From NCBI RefSeq assembly GCF_001280305.1, contig NZ_CP012623.1, positions 3,224,001 to 3,288,000 of the forward strand: DNA of 64,000 nucleotides, read 5' to 3'. The notes beneath the pieces were generated by a model that was given only the letters and a program-made list of their open reading frames with translations, had not been told where the DNA came from and did no database searches. Position numbers and translations under genes: made by a program. Below are positions 52,854-61,110 of this stretch, piece after piece. This stretch comes from Hymenobacter sp. DG25A. GTDB lineage: Bacteria; Bacteroidota; Bacteroidia; Cytophagales; Hymenobacteraceae. Within the stretch, counting starts at the first letter, position 1; every line of letters begins with the position of its first letter.

Positions 52854-54718
52854 CTACATGAAATATTTCAGGCGGATAACCTCTTTCTCCGACAGGAAAC
52901 GCCACTTGCCGCGGGGCAGGTCCTTCTTCGTCAGGCCAGCGTACTGCACGCGGTCCAGGGTTACCACATCATACCCCAGGTGTTCGAAAATGCGGCGCAC
53001 AATTCGGTTACGACCAATGTGAATCTCAACCCCCACAAAATGCGGGTTGCCCGCCACTACGGCCACGTCATCCACCTCGGCCTTGCCGTCTTCCAGCTCC
53101 ACCCCGGCCGTAATCAGCTTCAGGTGCTCCTCCGTCAGGGGCTTATCCAGCTCTACCTGATAGATTTTCTTGTTTTTGTGCGAGGGGTGCGAGAGTTTCT
53201 GCGCCACTTCGCCATCGTTGGTGAATAGCAGCAGGCCCGTGGTATTGCGGTCCAGGCGGCCTACCGGGAAAATACGCTCTTTCGAGGCGCTGGCCACCAG
53301 CTCCATTACCGTCCGGCGACCTTCGGGGTCTTCCGTGGTAGTGATGAAGTCCTTGGGCTTATTCAGCAGCACATACACCAGCTTTTCCCGGTTCAGATTG
53401 GTTTTGCCGTACTGTACCGTATCGGTGGGTTTCACCTTGTAGCCCAGTTCGGTAATTACCTCACCGTTTACCTTAATTTCGCCCGCTACAATCAGCGAGT
53501 CGGCCTCGCGGCGGGAGCAGATACCGGCGTTGGCGATGTAGCGGTTCAGGCGGATTTCGTCGGAGTTGACTTCCTCTTCCTCGCGGCGGCGCTTGTTGCC
53601 CCGGTTTTTATCGTCTTCGTAAAACTTGAGGTTCTTGTACTCTGGGGCTTCGCCAGCAACTTCGCCGTACTTCAGCTTGCCCGCGCGGTTAGAAGGAACA
53701 TCCCGGCCGGCGCGCTTATCAGCTCCGGCTGGGCGTGCGTCGCGCTTTTCGAAAGGCCGCTCGCTTCTTTCGCCATACGGGCGTGCTTCGCGCTTGTCGC
53801 CGTACGAAGGACGGTCTTTGCCGGCATCACCGTATGGGCGCGCCTCACGCTTGTCCCCGTAAGGCCGGACTTCCCGCTTGTCGCCATATGGGCGCGCCTG
53901 CGGCCGGTCGCCGTAAGCCGGGCGGCTGCCACTCTCATTTCGGTCGCCATAAGGGCGGCTTCCGCTGTCTTTGCGGTCTGAGGATGGACGGCTGCCAAAG
54001 GCGGGCCGCTCCCCAAAGCTGCGGGGGCCGGCACCACCTTCGCGGCGGTCAGGCGCACTACGAGGCCGCTCCCGCTCAAACGTGCCTTCATCCGGACGAC
54101 CCCGAAAATCAAAGGGACGGGCAGGACGGATTTCACGGTCCGGACCCAGGTCCGCGCCACGCTCCGGAGCCCGATATTCGTCGTTATCGAAAGCCTTTTG
54201 TGGGGCCGCAGCCGGTGCCGGGTTGGGGCCTACTTTATTGAATTTGCGGTTCCGCTCGCCCCGGTCGCCGCGGGGAACGGCGGGCTTATCCTCGTGCCGG
54301 TATGGCTGGCCGGCCCAGGTACCTTTAGGCTCAAAGGGTTTCACCGGGCGCTCATCCCGATAGCCGGAATTGGTTTCGCGGCGGTCATCATAGGAACGGC
54401 GCGGGGCATCCCGGTCGAAGTCGCGCTTGGGCGCAAACTTCTTGTCGCCGTAGCCACCAGCACCACCAAATTTCTTGGGGCCACCGTAGCTGCCCTGCCC
54501 ACCCTGGGGCGGACGGCCAAAGGCCGGGCGGGAGCTGAAGTCACCGCCCCGGGGGCTGAGTTGCCACCAAAGCGGCGCTCATTACCAGCGCCGCCTTCTG
54601 AGCGGCGGGGGGAGGAGAAGTTGCGGGAGTTGTCGGAGCCTCTGGAAGGACCGGAAGGGCGGCTGCCCGTGCGGCCCCGGCTGCCGGGAGTGTCGTCGGA
54701 GAAATGTTTCTTGCCCAT
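52854..54718 (-). CDS. RluB/RsuA-type rRNA pseudouridine synthase with long RPYGDK-repeat N-terminus; apparent frameshift near 54,547
   Basis: The catalytic part (about 52854-53580) has an S4 domain (RLNRYIANAGICSRREADSL) and the pseudouridine synthase motif GRLDRNTTGLLLFTNDGE with catalytic Asp. It isomerises rRNA uridines. Before it lies a long, basic, disordered region with repeated RPYGDKRE-like units. The family start, MGKKHFSDDTPGSRG at 54718, is in another frame; dropping to the catalytic frame needs one extra base at the C/G run 54547-54555, after which GDFSSRPAFGRPPQGGQ continues in register. The intact product would be about 621 residues; as read, an internal ATG at 54344 still gives 496 residues with the whole catalytic domain. 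Confidence 0.83.
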
Positions 54719-54888
54719 AAGTGCAGGCTTGCGTGCCGTATCGCTACGGTACCGATTCAAAAAGGGTACTAAAAAAATCAGGTTTTCGAAGAAACGAAAA
54801 CTCGGAGAAAACAGTGCCCGGACCAGCGGCGCAGCCCCAAGTGGGCAGCCGGCCGATAGTCCGGGCAAGTAAGTATGAGCGGCAGAAA

Positions 54889-55272
54889 TTAGTCGCGCCG
54901 AGCCATTTTGGCTTCAATGGAATGCTGGGTGTGCGGTACGGCCCGCAAGCGCTCCTTGGGAATGAGCTTGCCCGTGCCGATGCACACGCCATAAGTGCCG
55001 TTTTTGATGCGCACCAGCGCATTTTCCAACTGCTGGATGAATTTCATCTGCCGGGCGCCCAACTGGTTCAGGCTTTCCTTTTCAGCGGTATCAGCACCAT
55101 CTTCCAACACTTTGGAGGAAGAAGCGGTGTTGTCCGTACCCGAATCGTTCTTGCGGCTCAGTGTTTCTTTGATGAAAGCTACTTCCTTGCGGGCAGCGGT
55201 GAGTTTGTCTTGAATAATCGCCTCAAACTCGGCCAGTTCTTCCCTGGAATAGCGTAGGGTTTCTTCACTCAT
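54889..55272 (-). CDS. TraR/DksA-family protein lacking most zinc ligands
   Basis: The 127-residue protein has a long N-terminal coiled coil (SREELAEFEAIIQDKLTAAR) and a C-terminal DksA-like segment (VRIKNGTYGVCIGTGKLIPKERLRAVPHTQHS). The usual four-Cys zinc finger is reduced to a single Cys (GVCIGTGK), as is common in Bacteroidota homologues. It is expected to bind the RNA polymerase secondary channel and tune transcription, possibly with ppGpp. A -7 box lies at 55433-55440, about 160 bases upstream. ATG at 55272. Confidence 0.88.
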   Translation of the reverse strand: MSEETLRYSREELAEFEAIIQDKLTAARKEVAFIKETLSRKNDSGTDNTASSSKVLEDGADTAEKESLNQLGARQMKFIQQLENALVRIKNGTYGVCIGTGKLIPKERLRAVPHTQHSIEAKMARRD

Positions 55273-55432
55273 GGGAACAGGGAATTGATTATAAGTGGGT
55301 TAGCAAAATACCGGATAGTCTGACTAGAGCTAGATATGACTTAACAGCAGGCGTTTCAATTTAGTTTGAAGTTGAAGCGTATGCAAGCGTCATCTCGGCC
55401 TTTCTTAACCGACCCCGGTTTTAATACGGCCG

Positions 55433-55440
55433 CAAAGCTA
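55433..55440 (-). promoter_or_regulatory. Candidate -7 element for the DksA-like gene
   Basis: On the minus strand it reads TAGCTTTG (exact TAnnTTTG), 160 bases upstream of the ATG at 55272, implying a long 5' leader. No ideal -33 partner is seen. Confidence 0.45.
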
Positions 55441-55504
55441 CGCTTTTGTTGGGAACAGCCAGCTTTTTGCCCTGGCTTTGGCTTCGCTTTCCCTGCTTAA
55501 CTGC

Positions 55505-55981
55505 TTAGAAGCCTAGCATATGAATGGCGGCCACGGCACCTTCCACTCCTTTGTTGCCGTGCTTGCCGCCCGCCCGGTCCCAGGCCTGCTCCAGAGTATT
55601 GGTGGTCACCAGACCAAAAATGACGGGCTTGTTGAACTTCAGCCCTACCAGAGTGATGCCCTGGGCAACGGCATTATTGATATAGTCGTCGTGCTTGGTT
55701 TCGCCCTGAATAACCACACCCAGACATATAACGGCATCAATCTCCTCGTGCTGGGCCAGCAACTGGGCACCCAAGGTCAGCTCGAAGCTTCCGGGTACGG
55801 TGTTGCGGTAGATATTCTCCGCTTTGGCACCATGCTTCAAAAGGGTATCGTAAGCGCCCTGGCTGAGCACGTCGGTTATCTCGCGGTTCCACTCGGCTAC
55901 TACCAGCCCAAATTTCTTCTCGCTGATGTCAATAAAGTGGTCGGAAGTATAGTCGCTGAGGTTTTTGAGGGAAGTGGCCAT
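55505..55981 (-). CDS. ribH: 6,7-dimethyl-8-ribityllumazine synthase
   Basis: The 158-residue enzyme has GLVVAEWNREITDVL, NTVPGSFELTLGAQLL and the catalytic-His segment VVIQGETKHDDYINNA, with GLVTTNTLEQAWDRAG near the end. It joins the ribityl pyrimidine and butanone phosphate in riboflavin synthesis and forms large icosahedral or pentameric assemblies. It lies downstream of a TPR-protein gene on the same strand (87-base gap). ATG at 55981. Confidence 0.96.
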   Translation of the reverse strand: MATSLKNLSDYTSDHFIDISEKKFGLVVAEWNREITDVLSQGAYDTLLKHGAKAENIYRNTVPGSFELTLGAQLLAQHEEIDAVICLGVVIQGETKHDDYINNAVAQGITLVGLKFNKPVIFGLVTTNTLEQAWDRAGGKHGNKGVEGAVAAIHMLGF

Positions 55982-56068
55982 GCGGGCTTGTTCGTCTGGT
56001 CTGAATCGTAAACTAAAACTGCGCCCCTCCTCACGGAAGAGCGCAGCTTCTAATGCCTTTTTTGGGGC

Positions 56069-56848
56069 TTATTTGCCGCCGGCCAGGCCCTGGGCGCGGG
56101 CTTTGTACTGTTTGGCCTCGTTGGCTTCGGCAGCGGCCGGATAATCGGTCAGAATCTTATCATATACCGCTACGGCTCCGGCATAGTCCTTTGCCAGCTC
56201 CAGGGCGGCAGCCTCTTTCAGCAGATAGCTCGGCGAGAAGTATTCGTTGGCTTTGTAGTCGGCCGCCTTCTCATACAGGTCAGCGGCTTCCTTGGTTTTG
56301 CCCAGCTCCAGGTTAGCGTCACCCTGCAATGCATAGGCGCGGGCTTGCACCAGCTCGTCATCGGAGCTGAAGTCCTGCAGATAATCAATAGCCTGCTGGA
56401 ATTTGCCTTCTTTCAAAGAGGCGGCGCCGGCGTAAAAGTTTGCCAGGTTGCCGGCTTTGGTGCTGCCGTACTCGGAAGCTACTGCTTCCAGACCTTCGTA
56501 CTGACCGTCGCCTTTCATGGCTTTCTTCACGGAATCAGCTTCCCAGTAATTAACAGCCTGAAAAAGAGCAGCTTGCGCTTTCTCATCCTGCTTATTACGC
56601 CAAGTATACCAGCCAAAAGCCCCTACTACTGCCAGAATCACCACGGTTAGAATGCCGAGCAGGAGATTCTTGTTGCTGCGCACGAAATCTTCCGAGCCTG
56701 CCAGGCGGGCAGCCAGGGCATCCGGATCTTCAAACAGCGGGTGCTCCGGATTGAGGGCTTCCGGATTAGGCTGCGTGGGGTCTGCAGGCTCCTGGTTTAC
56801 CTGGCTGCGGTTCAGCGGACTGTTCCGCGTGTAGGGAATCTTTGACAT
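56069..56848 (-). CDS. Membrane-anchored tetratricopeptide-repeat protein (YfgM-like)
   Basis: The 259-residue protein has a cytosolic Pro-rich N-terminus, one membrane helix (LLLGILTVVILAVVGAFGWYTW, about residues 62-83) and periplasmic TPR-like helices (about 95-255, with repeated LARAYALQGDANLELGKTKEA-like units). The layout resembles YfgM, which works with SecYEG and PpiD-type chaperones; a PpiD-like gene lies at 48 kb. It is adjacent to pdhA and ribH but unrelated in function. ATG at 56848. Confidence 0.85.
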   Translation of the reverse strand: MSKIPYTRNSPLNRSQVNQEPADPTQPNPEALNPEHPLFEDPDALAARLAGSEDFVRSNKNLLLGILTVVILAVVGAFGWYTWRNKQDEKAQAALFQAVNYWEADSVKKAMKGDGQYEGLEAVASEYGSTKAGNLANFYAGAASLKEGKFQQAIDYLQDFSSDDELVQARAYALQGDANLELGKTKEAADLYEKAADYKANEYFSPSYLLKEAAALELAKDYAGAVAVYDKILTDYPAAAEANEAKQYKARAQGLAGGK

Positions 56849-56900
56849 TACTTGATTTCAGAAAAGCGGCCGTGAAGCCGGTTAGTACTCCGCTCGGTAA

Positions 56901-58070
56901 TTAGTCGCGGATATAAGGATAGTCCTGCTGTACATACACGTCCTTGAACAGCTCATCGGCGGTGGGGTACGGGGAGTTCTCAGCAAACTCTACCGACTCC
57001 TGAACCTGCGCTTTGATCTTTTCATCAATAGCGGCCAGTTCTTCTTCGGTCGCCATGTTGTTGGTAAGGATGGTGTGGCGTACCGACTCGATGGTGTCGC
57101 GGGAGCGGTAGTCCTCCAGCTCTTCCTTGGTGCGGTACTTGGCGGGGTCACTCATGGAGTGGCCCTTGTAGCGGTAGGTTTTGAACTCCAGGAACGTGGG
57201 GCCTTCGCCGGCACGGGCGCGCTCCGCGGCGCGGGCCACGGCGTTGTGCACGTCTTCCACGCTCATGGCATTCACCGGCTCCGAAGGCATGTCGTAGGCT
57301 TCGCCTATGGTATACAGCTCCGTGACGTTAGAAGTACGCTGCACGGATGTACCCATGGCGTAGCCGTTGTTCTCTACTACAAAGATAACCGGCAGCTTCC
57401 ACAGCATGGCCATGTTAAAGGCTTCGTGCAGGGCACCCTGGCGCACGGCACCATCACCCATGTAGCAGATGCAGAGGTTGCCGGTCTTGTTGTATTTCTC
57501 AGCGAAGCCAATGCCGGCACCCATCGGAACCTGCGCGCCTACAATGCCGTGGCCGCCCACAAAATTCACGTTCTTATCGAACATGTGCATAGAGCCGCCT
57601 TTGCCTTTGGAGCAACCGGTAGCTTTCGCAAACAGCTCGGCCATGATGGCATTAGGCGAGGTGCCCAGCGCCAGGGGATGCGCGTGGTCACGGTAAGCCG
57701 TAATCCACTTATCACCCTTGGTCAGGGCTGATACCGCCCCGGCAACGCACGCTTCCTGACCAATGTAGAGGTGGCAGAAGCCCTTTATCTTTTGCTGGCC
57801 GTATAGCTGGCCAGCTTTCTCTTCAAACTTGCGCATGAGCATCATTTGCTCATACCACTGCATATAAGTCTCCTTCGGAAACTGTGGCTTGTCCGTAGTG
57901 GTAGCTCTCGGAGCCGCAGCATGCGGATCACCAGCCGGTGGCATAACCGGATCAGGTTGTTTTACCGTATCCGGGGTTACCTTCTTGTCTTTACCTGCAG
58001 CTTTCGGAGCCGACGATTTTTTCGCCGAATTGGAAGCCTTTGGGGTAGCCTTTACTTTCGTCTCCGCCAT
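56901..58070 (-). CDS. pdhA: Pyruvate dehydrogenase E1 component, alpha subunit
   Basis: The 389-residue protein begins at the ATG at 58070 with a ~60-residue Lys/Ala/Pro-rich extension. The TPP-dependent core follows: MRKFEEKAGQLYGQQKIKGFCHLYIGQEA, the TPP motif GDGAVRQGALHEAFNMAMLW to VENNGYAMGT (about residues 205-235), and YRYKGHSMSDPAKYRT, the regulated loop. It decarboxylates pyruvate in the PDH complex. The beta subunit and E2 are not in the window. A region of 64 bp separates it from divergent recF. Confidence 0.95.
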   Translation of the reverse strand: MAETKVKATPKASNSAKKSSAPKAAGKDKKVTPDTVKQPDPVMPPAGDPHAAAPRATTTDKPQFPKETYMQWYEQMMLMRKFEEKAGQLYGQQKIKGFCHLYIGQEACVAGAVSALTKGDKWITAYRDHAHPLALGTSPNAIMAELFAKATGCSKGKGGSMHMFDKNVNFVGGHGIVGAQVPMGAGIGFAEKYNKTGNLCICYMGDGAVRQGALHEAFNMAMLWKLPVIFVVENNGYAMGTSVQRTSNVTELYTIGEAYDMPSEPVNAMSVEDVHNAVARAAERARAGEGPTFLEFKTYRYKGHSMSDPAKYRTKEELEDYRSRDTIESVRHTILTNNMATEEELAAIDEKIKAQVQESVEFAENSPYPTADELFKDVYVQQDYPYIRD

Positions 58071-58134
58071 CTTGCTTTCGGTTGTTCGCGTTTGGGATGC
58101 GAAAGTACGTAAAAGGATTGCAATTCCGAACCGA

Positions 58135-59247
58135 ATGATACTGGATAGTCTATACCTATTATTCTTCAAAAACTACGATGAAGCCTCGCTCCGGCTGTCT
58201 CCGCATATCAACTGTTTCGTGGGAGACAATGGTAGTGGCAAGACTAATCTGCTGGATGCTATCCATTATCTGTGTTTGACGAAAAGTGCCTTTACCTCCT
58301 CCGATGCCCAGAGCATTAAGCAGGGAGAGGAGTTCTTTGTAGTGAAGGGGCGGTTTCGCACCCCTCCTGCGGATACCTTGGAAACCATACAATGCAGTTT
58401 GCGCGCCGGCCAGAAGAAAGCCCTGACGCACGACAAGCAACCCTACGAACGGATATCAGACCACATAGGAAAATACCCGGTGGTCCTGATTTCTCCTTAC
58501 GACACGGACTTGATTCGGCAGGGTAGTGAGGAGCGACGCAAGTTTTTCGACAGCTTTATTTCGCAGCTGGACCACGCTTATCTGGAGTTGCTGATCCGCT
58601 ACTCCCACTTGCTCAAGCAACGTAACTCTTTGCTCAAACTGGCCGCCGAGCGCCAGAGCGGTTATGACCGGGACTACCTGCTGGTGCTGGACGAACAGCT
58701 GGCCCCCCTTGGCGAGCAACTTACTCAGCAACGACTACAGTTCCTGGCGGAGTTCACCCCTATTTTTCAGCGGCACTACGAGCAACTGGCCGATGGCCGG
58801 GAGCAAGTGACCCTGGAATATAAAAGCCAGCTCAGCGACGCTGACTTTGGTAAGCTCCTTCGCTTAAATGAGCGCAAGGACCTGATCCTCCAGCGCACCA
58901 CCATCGGCCCTCACAAGGACGACTTTGTCTTTCTGATGGATGGTATGCCCGTGAAGAGCTACGGCTCCCAGGGTCAGCAAAAGTCTTACGCCATTGCATT
59001 AAAGCTGGCCCAGTTTGAAATGGCTGCGGCCCGCAAAGGCCACAAACCCCTGCTGCTGTTGGATGATATTTTTGACCGCCTGGATGAGCGGCGCATTACC
59101 CGACTATTGCAGCTGGTAGCTGACCACACCTTCGGCCAGGTTTTCTTGACCGATACTCACCTGGAGCGCACCGACCGGATTCTGGCTTCGCTCTCGGAAC
59201 AGGTGAGTCGGTTTTTGGTGGAGCGTGGTACTGTCCGTGCTTTATAA
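58135..59247 (+). CDS. recF: DNA replication/repair protein RecF
   Basis: The 370-residue SMC-like ATPase has Walker A FVGDNGSGKTNLLDA (about residues 30-44), the signature-region SYGSQGQQKSYAIAL, and Walker B PLLLLDDIFDRLDERR (about residues 305-320). It loads RecA at gapped DNA with RecOR. ATG at 58135 starts MILDSLYLLFFKNYDEAS, right for the family. It is divergent from pdhA and followed 80 bases later by a DUF721 gene, a common recF neighbour. Confidence 0.95.
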   Translation: MILDSLYLLFFKNYDEASLRLSPHINCFVGDNGSGKTNLLDAIHYLCLTKSAFTSSDAQSIKQGEEFFVVKGRFRTPPADTLETIQCSLRAGQKKALTHDKQPYERISDHIGKYPVVLISPYDTDLIRQGSEERRKFFDSFISQLDHAYLELLIRYSHLLKQRNSLLKLAAERQSGYDRDYLLVLDEQLAPLGEQLTQQRLQFLAEFTPIFQRHYEQLADGREQVTLEYKSQLSDADFGKLLRLNERKDLILQRTTIGPHKDDFVFLMDGMPVKSYGSQGQQKSYAIALKLAQFEMAAARKGHKPLLLLDDIFDRLDERRITRLLQLVADHTFGQVFLTDTHLERTDRILASLSEQVSRFLVERGTVRAL

Positions 59248-59271
59248 AGTTAGAAGGCCTTCATTCTCCCC

Positions 59272-59279
59272 TATCTTTG
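59272..59279 (+). promoter_or_regulatory. Candidate -7 element for the DUF721 gene
   Basis: TATCTTTG is an exact TAnnTTTG match 48 bases before the TTG start at 59328, so DUF721 may have its own promoter besides recF read-through. Confidence 0.5.
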
Positions 59280-59327
59280 CTGTTCAGCTTCTCAGCGTAA
59301 TTCCGCGCGTTAAAATACCACTTCACT

Positions 59328-59645
59328 TTGAAAAAGCATAATTCGAACCCAAATTCTCGTCAGGGGGATATTGTGCCTTTGAAGGACGGTATTACGGCAT
59401 TGCTTAAGGCTTACCGGTTGCAGGGCAAATTGAATGAGGTAACCGTAGTAGCCAGTTGGGAGCGGGTAATGGGCAAGGCGGTGGCTATGAAAACCCAACA
59501 GGTATATGTGAGCAACGGCAAACTGTTTGTGCGCCTGAGCTCGGCCCCTCTCAAGCATGAGCTGGTGATGGCTAAGACCCGGGTGCTGGATATTATCAAT
59601 GCCGAAGTGGGTGAGCAGGTTATTTCAGAAGTCATCTTCTTATAG
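59328..59645 (+). CDS. DUF721 (DciA-like) protein
   Basis: The 105-residue protein has the DUF721 core: ASWERVMGKAVAMKTQQVYVSNGKLFVRL and APLKHELVMAKTRVLDIIN. DciA-type members are thought to help load the replicative helicase, which fits the recF neighbour. The start at 59328 is a TTG; no ATG fits at the family N-terminus. A terminator follows at once, and then the gene-free region. Confidence 0.85.
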   Translation: MKKHNSNPNSRQGDIVPLKDGITALLKAYRLQGKLNEVTVVASWERVMGKAVAMKTQQVYVSNGKLFVRLSSAPLKHELVMAKTRVLDIINAEVGEQVISEVIFL

Positions 59646-59669
59646 CCGTTTCGGCTACCCGGCTTTTTT
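59644..59669 (+). terminator. Terminator after DUF721
   Basis: An AGCCG/CGGCT stem (59644-59648 with 59660-59664) runs straight into a T tract; an inner TAGCCG/CGGCTA hairpin competes with it. Confidence 0.65.
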
Positions 59670-60319
59670 CTACTTTATTCAGCAGCCCACTGCCGCAGTG
59701 CTCATATAGCCTGGTCTTCCCAGGTTTGTCTTATCCTGCATTGATCTACTCTCCCTTTGCCCACTTAGAGCGAGGGGTTGTTTTTCTATTATAGGCAGTT
59801 CACTACTCGCCTTTAGGCTGCTACCTGGCCTTCCTATTCCTCCCTCCTTTTATTCAAGGCAGACGCGGCTCCACCCCGCTTTTTACGACCTCATCTGGTT
59901 GTGCTGTTTTCTTCGGGCCTCACCCAAGACAGGCTTCTCTGCAGAGTAGATTAACTCCCCCTTCCGGCTTGTTGCCTCATCCCATATTACCGCCTTTATC
60001 CTGGGTAGTCTAGCCCTTCTATTGGCTTTATACTACCCCACTTTCTCCCTTTCCTTTGGCAGCTACTGTGCCTAGTGTGGATCGGTTTGACTATCCCTTT
60101 TTTCGGATTTTAGCAGAAGCTTCCTGGTGCCTTTTGGCCGTTAACCTGTCCCTCCAGCTTAGGCAAAACTTCTATACACTGCTTTCGATATCCTCGCTCT
60201 TCTCCCCCTACCAGCTCTTATCCTAGTCATATCCGCCCTCCTTTACCTGATTACTTATCTCCCTATTTCCCCCCCTTCAATTACCAGCCTGCTATTACGC
60301 TGTCCGCTACTGCAGTTGT
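59670..60319. other. Gene-free, pyrimidine-rich plus-strand region (~650 bp)
   Basis: By eye, about two thirds of plus-strand bases are C or T, with many CTTCC, CCTCC, CCCTTT-type runs and few purine runs. No reading frame of useful length exists on either strand. A CCTGG/CCAGG hairpin lies at 59710-59724. Together with the parS site that follows, this is a notable stretch without genes; its origin is unknown. Confidence 0.6.
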
Positions 60320-60349
60320 ACAAAAATGTTTCACGTGGAACATTTTTGT
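60320..60349. promoter_or_regulatory. ParB-type parS centromere site in a 30-bp palindrome
   Basis: The core at 60327-60342, TGTTTCACGTGGAACA, is one base from the B. subtilis parS form TGTTCCACGTGGAACA and fits the general tgttNCACGTGNAACA consensus. It sits in a longer inverted repeat, ACAAAAATGTT...AACATTTTTGT (60320-60349), that is palindromic apart from one base pair. It touches the stop codon of the HTH gene. ParB binding is inferred from the motif only. Confidence 0.8.
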
Positions 60350-60747
60350 TAGCGTGGACCATACACTTTAAGCAGCAACTCATTGTAAGCCTCTAACAGT
60401 GCTATGTACTTGTTTTGGAGGACCATTAGCTGCTTGGCATAGTCCTGATCAGTTAATGATACAGAAGAAGGTGTAACGGAATGCCGATTTGTAATAGGTG
60501 TAACAGGTGTAACATTATAACCGGATGTTACAAATGGCAAAGATGCTTGTTGCGGTAATGTAAAGTCGTTCGAAAAGTCATGCGAAATTATATCACCGAT
60601 ACGTTTTACAAAAGCGTAATCAAGTGTTTCATCTTTGAATTTACGATAGATAGTAGGGCGTGTAATACCCAGTTCTTCCACTATACGTGTAATGGAAATA
60701 CCGCTGTTTTTAATGGCTTCCTGCAGGATTTCGCCCTGATGTGGCAT
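60349..60747 (-). CDS. Small helix-turn-helix DNA-binding protein next to the parS palindrome
   Basis: The 132-residue protein has an N-terminal HTH (about residues 5-50: EAIKNSGISITRIVEELG, ITRPTIYRKFKDETLDYA) of a general transcriptional-regulator type. A flexible middle carries repeated V-T-P units (NVTPVTPITNRHSVTPSS), then a C-terminal coiled-coil-like helix (YAKQLMVLQNKYIALLEAYN). The DNA encoding V-T-P is itself part of the TGTAAC motif cluster. I do not recognise a specific family. The upstream AT-rich motif field suggests autoregulation or multi-site binding. The stop overlaps the parS palindrome. ATG at 60747. Confidence 0.75.
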   Translation of the reverse strand: MPHQGEILQEAIKNSGISITRIVEELGITRPTIYRKFKDETLDYAFVKRIGDIISHDFSNDFTLPQQASLPFVTSGYNVTPVTPITNRHSVTPSSVSLTDQDYAKQLMVLQNKYIALLEAYNELLLKVYGPR

Positions 60748-61110
60748 ATAAGGAGGGTGTATTACTGGGGAAATGTAAATATGTAAAAAACGAACAAGCT
60801 ATACAAACATGATACGTAAATCGCATTACAATTACACGGTGTAACAATTACACATTTACAGTATCAGATACAATTTACAGAATACGAAATTACATGATAC
60901 ACGTTACATATCATTGATACATTTTACAAATAACATTGTATGTAACGTTACAAAACTCGTAACTCACCCGTATAAAGCCCTTTAAGAAGTCAACTTCCAT
61001 CAACTGAGTTACCACAAACTTCTCCTTGGTATAAGCCGGGATGACAAGGGCGTGCTTACGCAGTGTAATGCTGAGAGCACACGCGCAAAAGCCAGAGCTA
61101 TTAACCTGAA
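60748..61110. repeat. AT-rich region with clustered TGTAA/TTACA and GATAC motifs upstream of the HTH gene
   Basis: Between the HTH gene start and the GDPD gene stop lie about thirteen TGTAA or TTACA pentamers (60774, 60782, 60826, 60832, 60840, 60848, 60856, 60875, 60890, 60904, 60924, 60941, 60948) and GATAC/GTATC motifs at 60811, 60861, 60867, 60896 and 60916, including the palindrome GTATCAGATAC at 60861-60871. Another five TGTAAC-like motifs lie inside the HTH gene (60472-60532). The field is much more AT-rich than the flanks. It looks like a multi-site operator or iteron array. From 60,960 to 61,110 I see nothing further. Confidence 0.7.

Noticed and set aside
59670..60319. Possible oriC, because of the nearby recF and parS
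   Set aside because: No cluster of DnaA boxes (TTATNCACA) and no dnaA or dnaN gene in the window.
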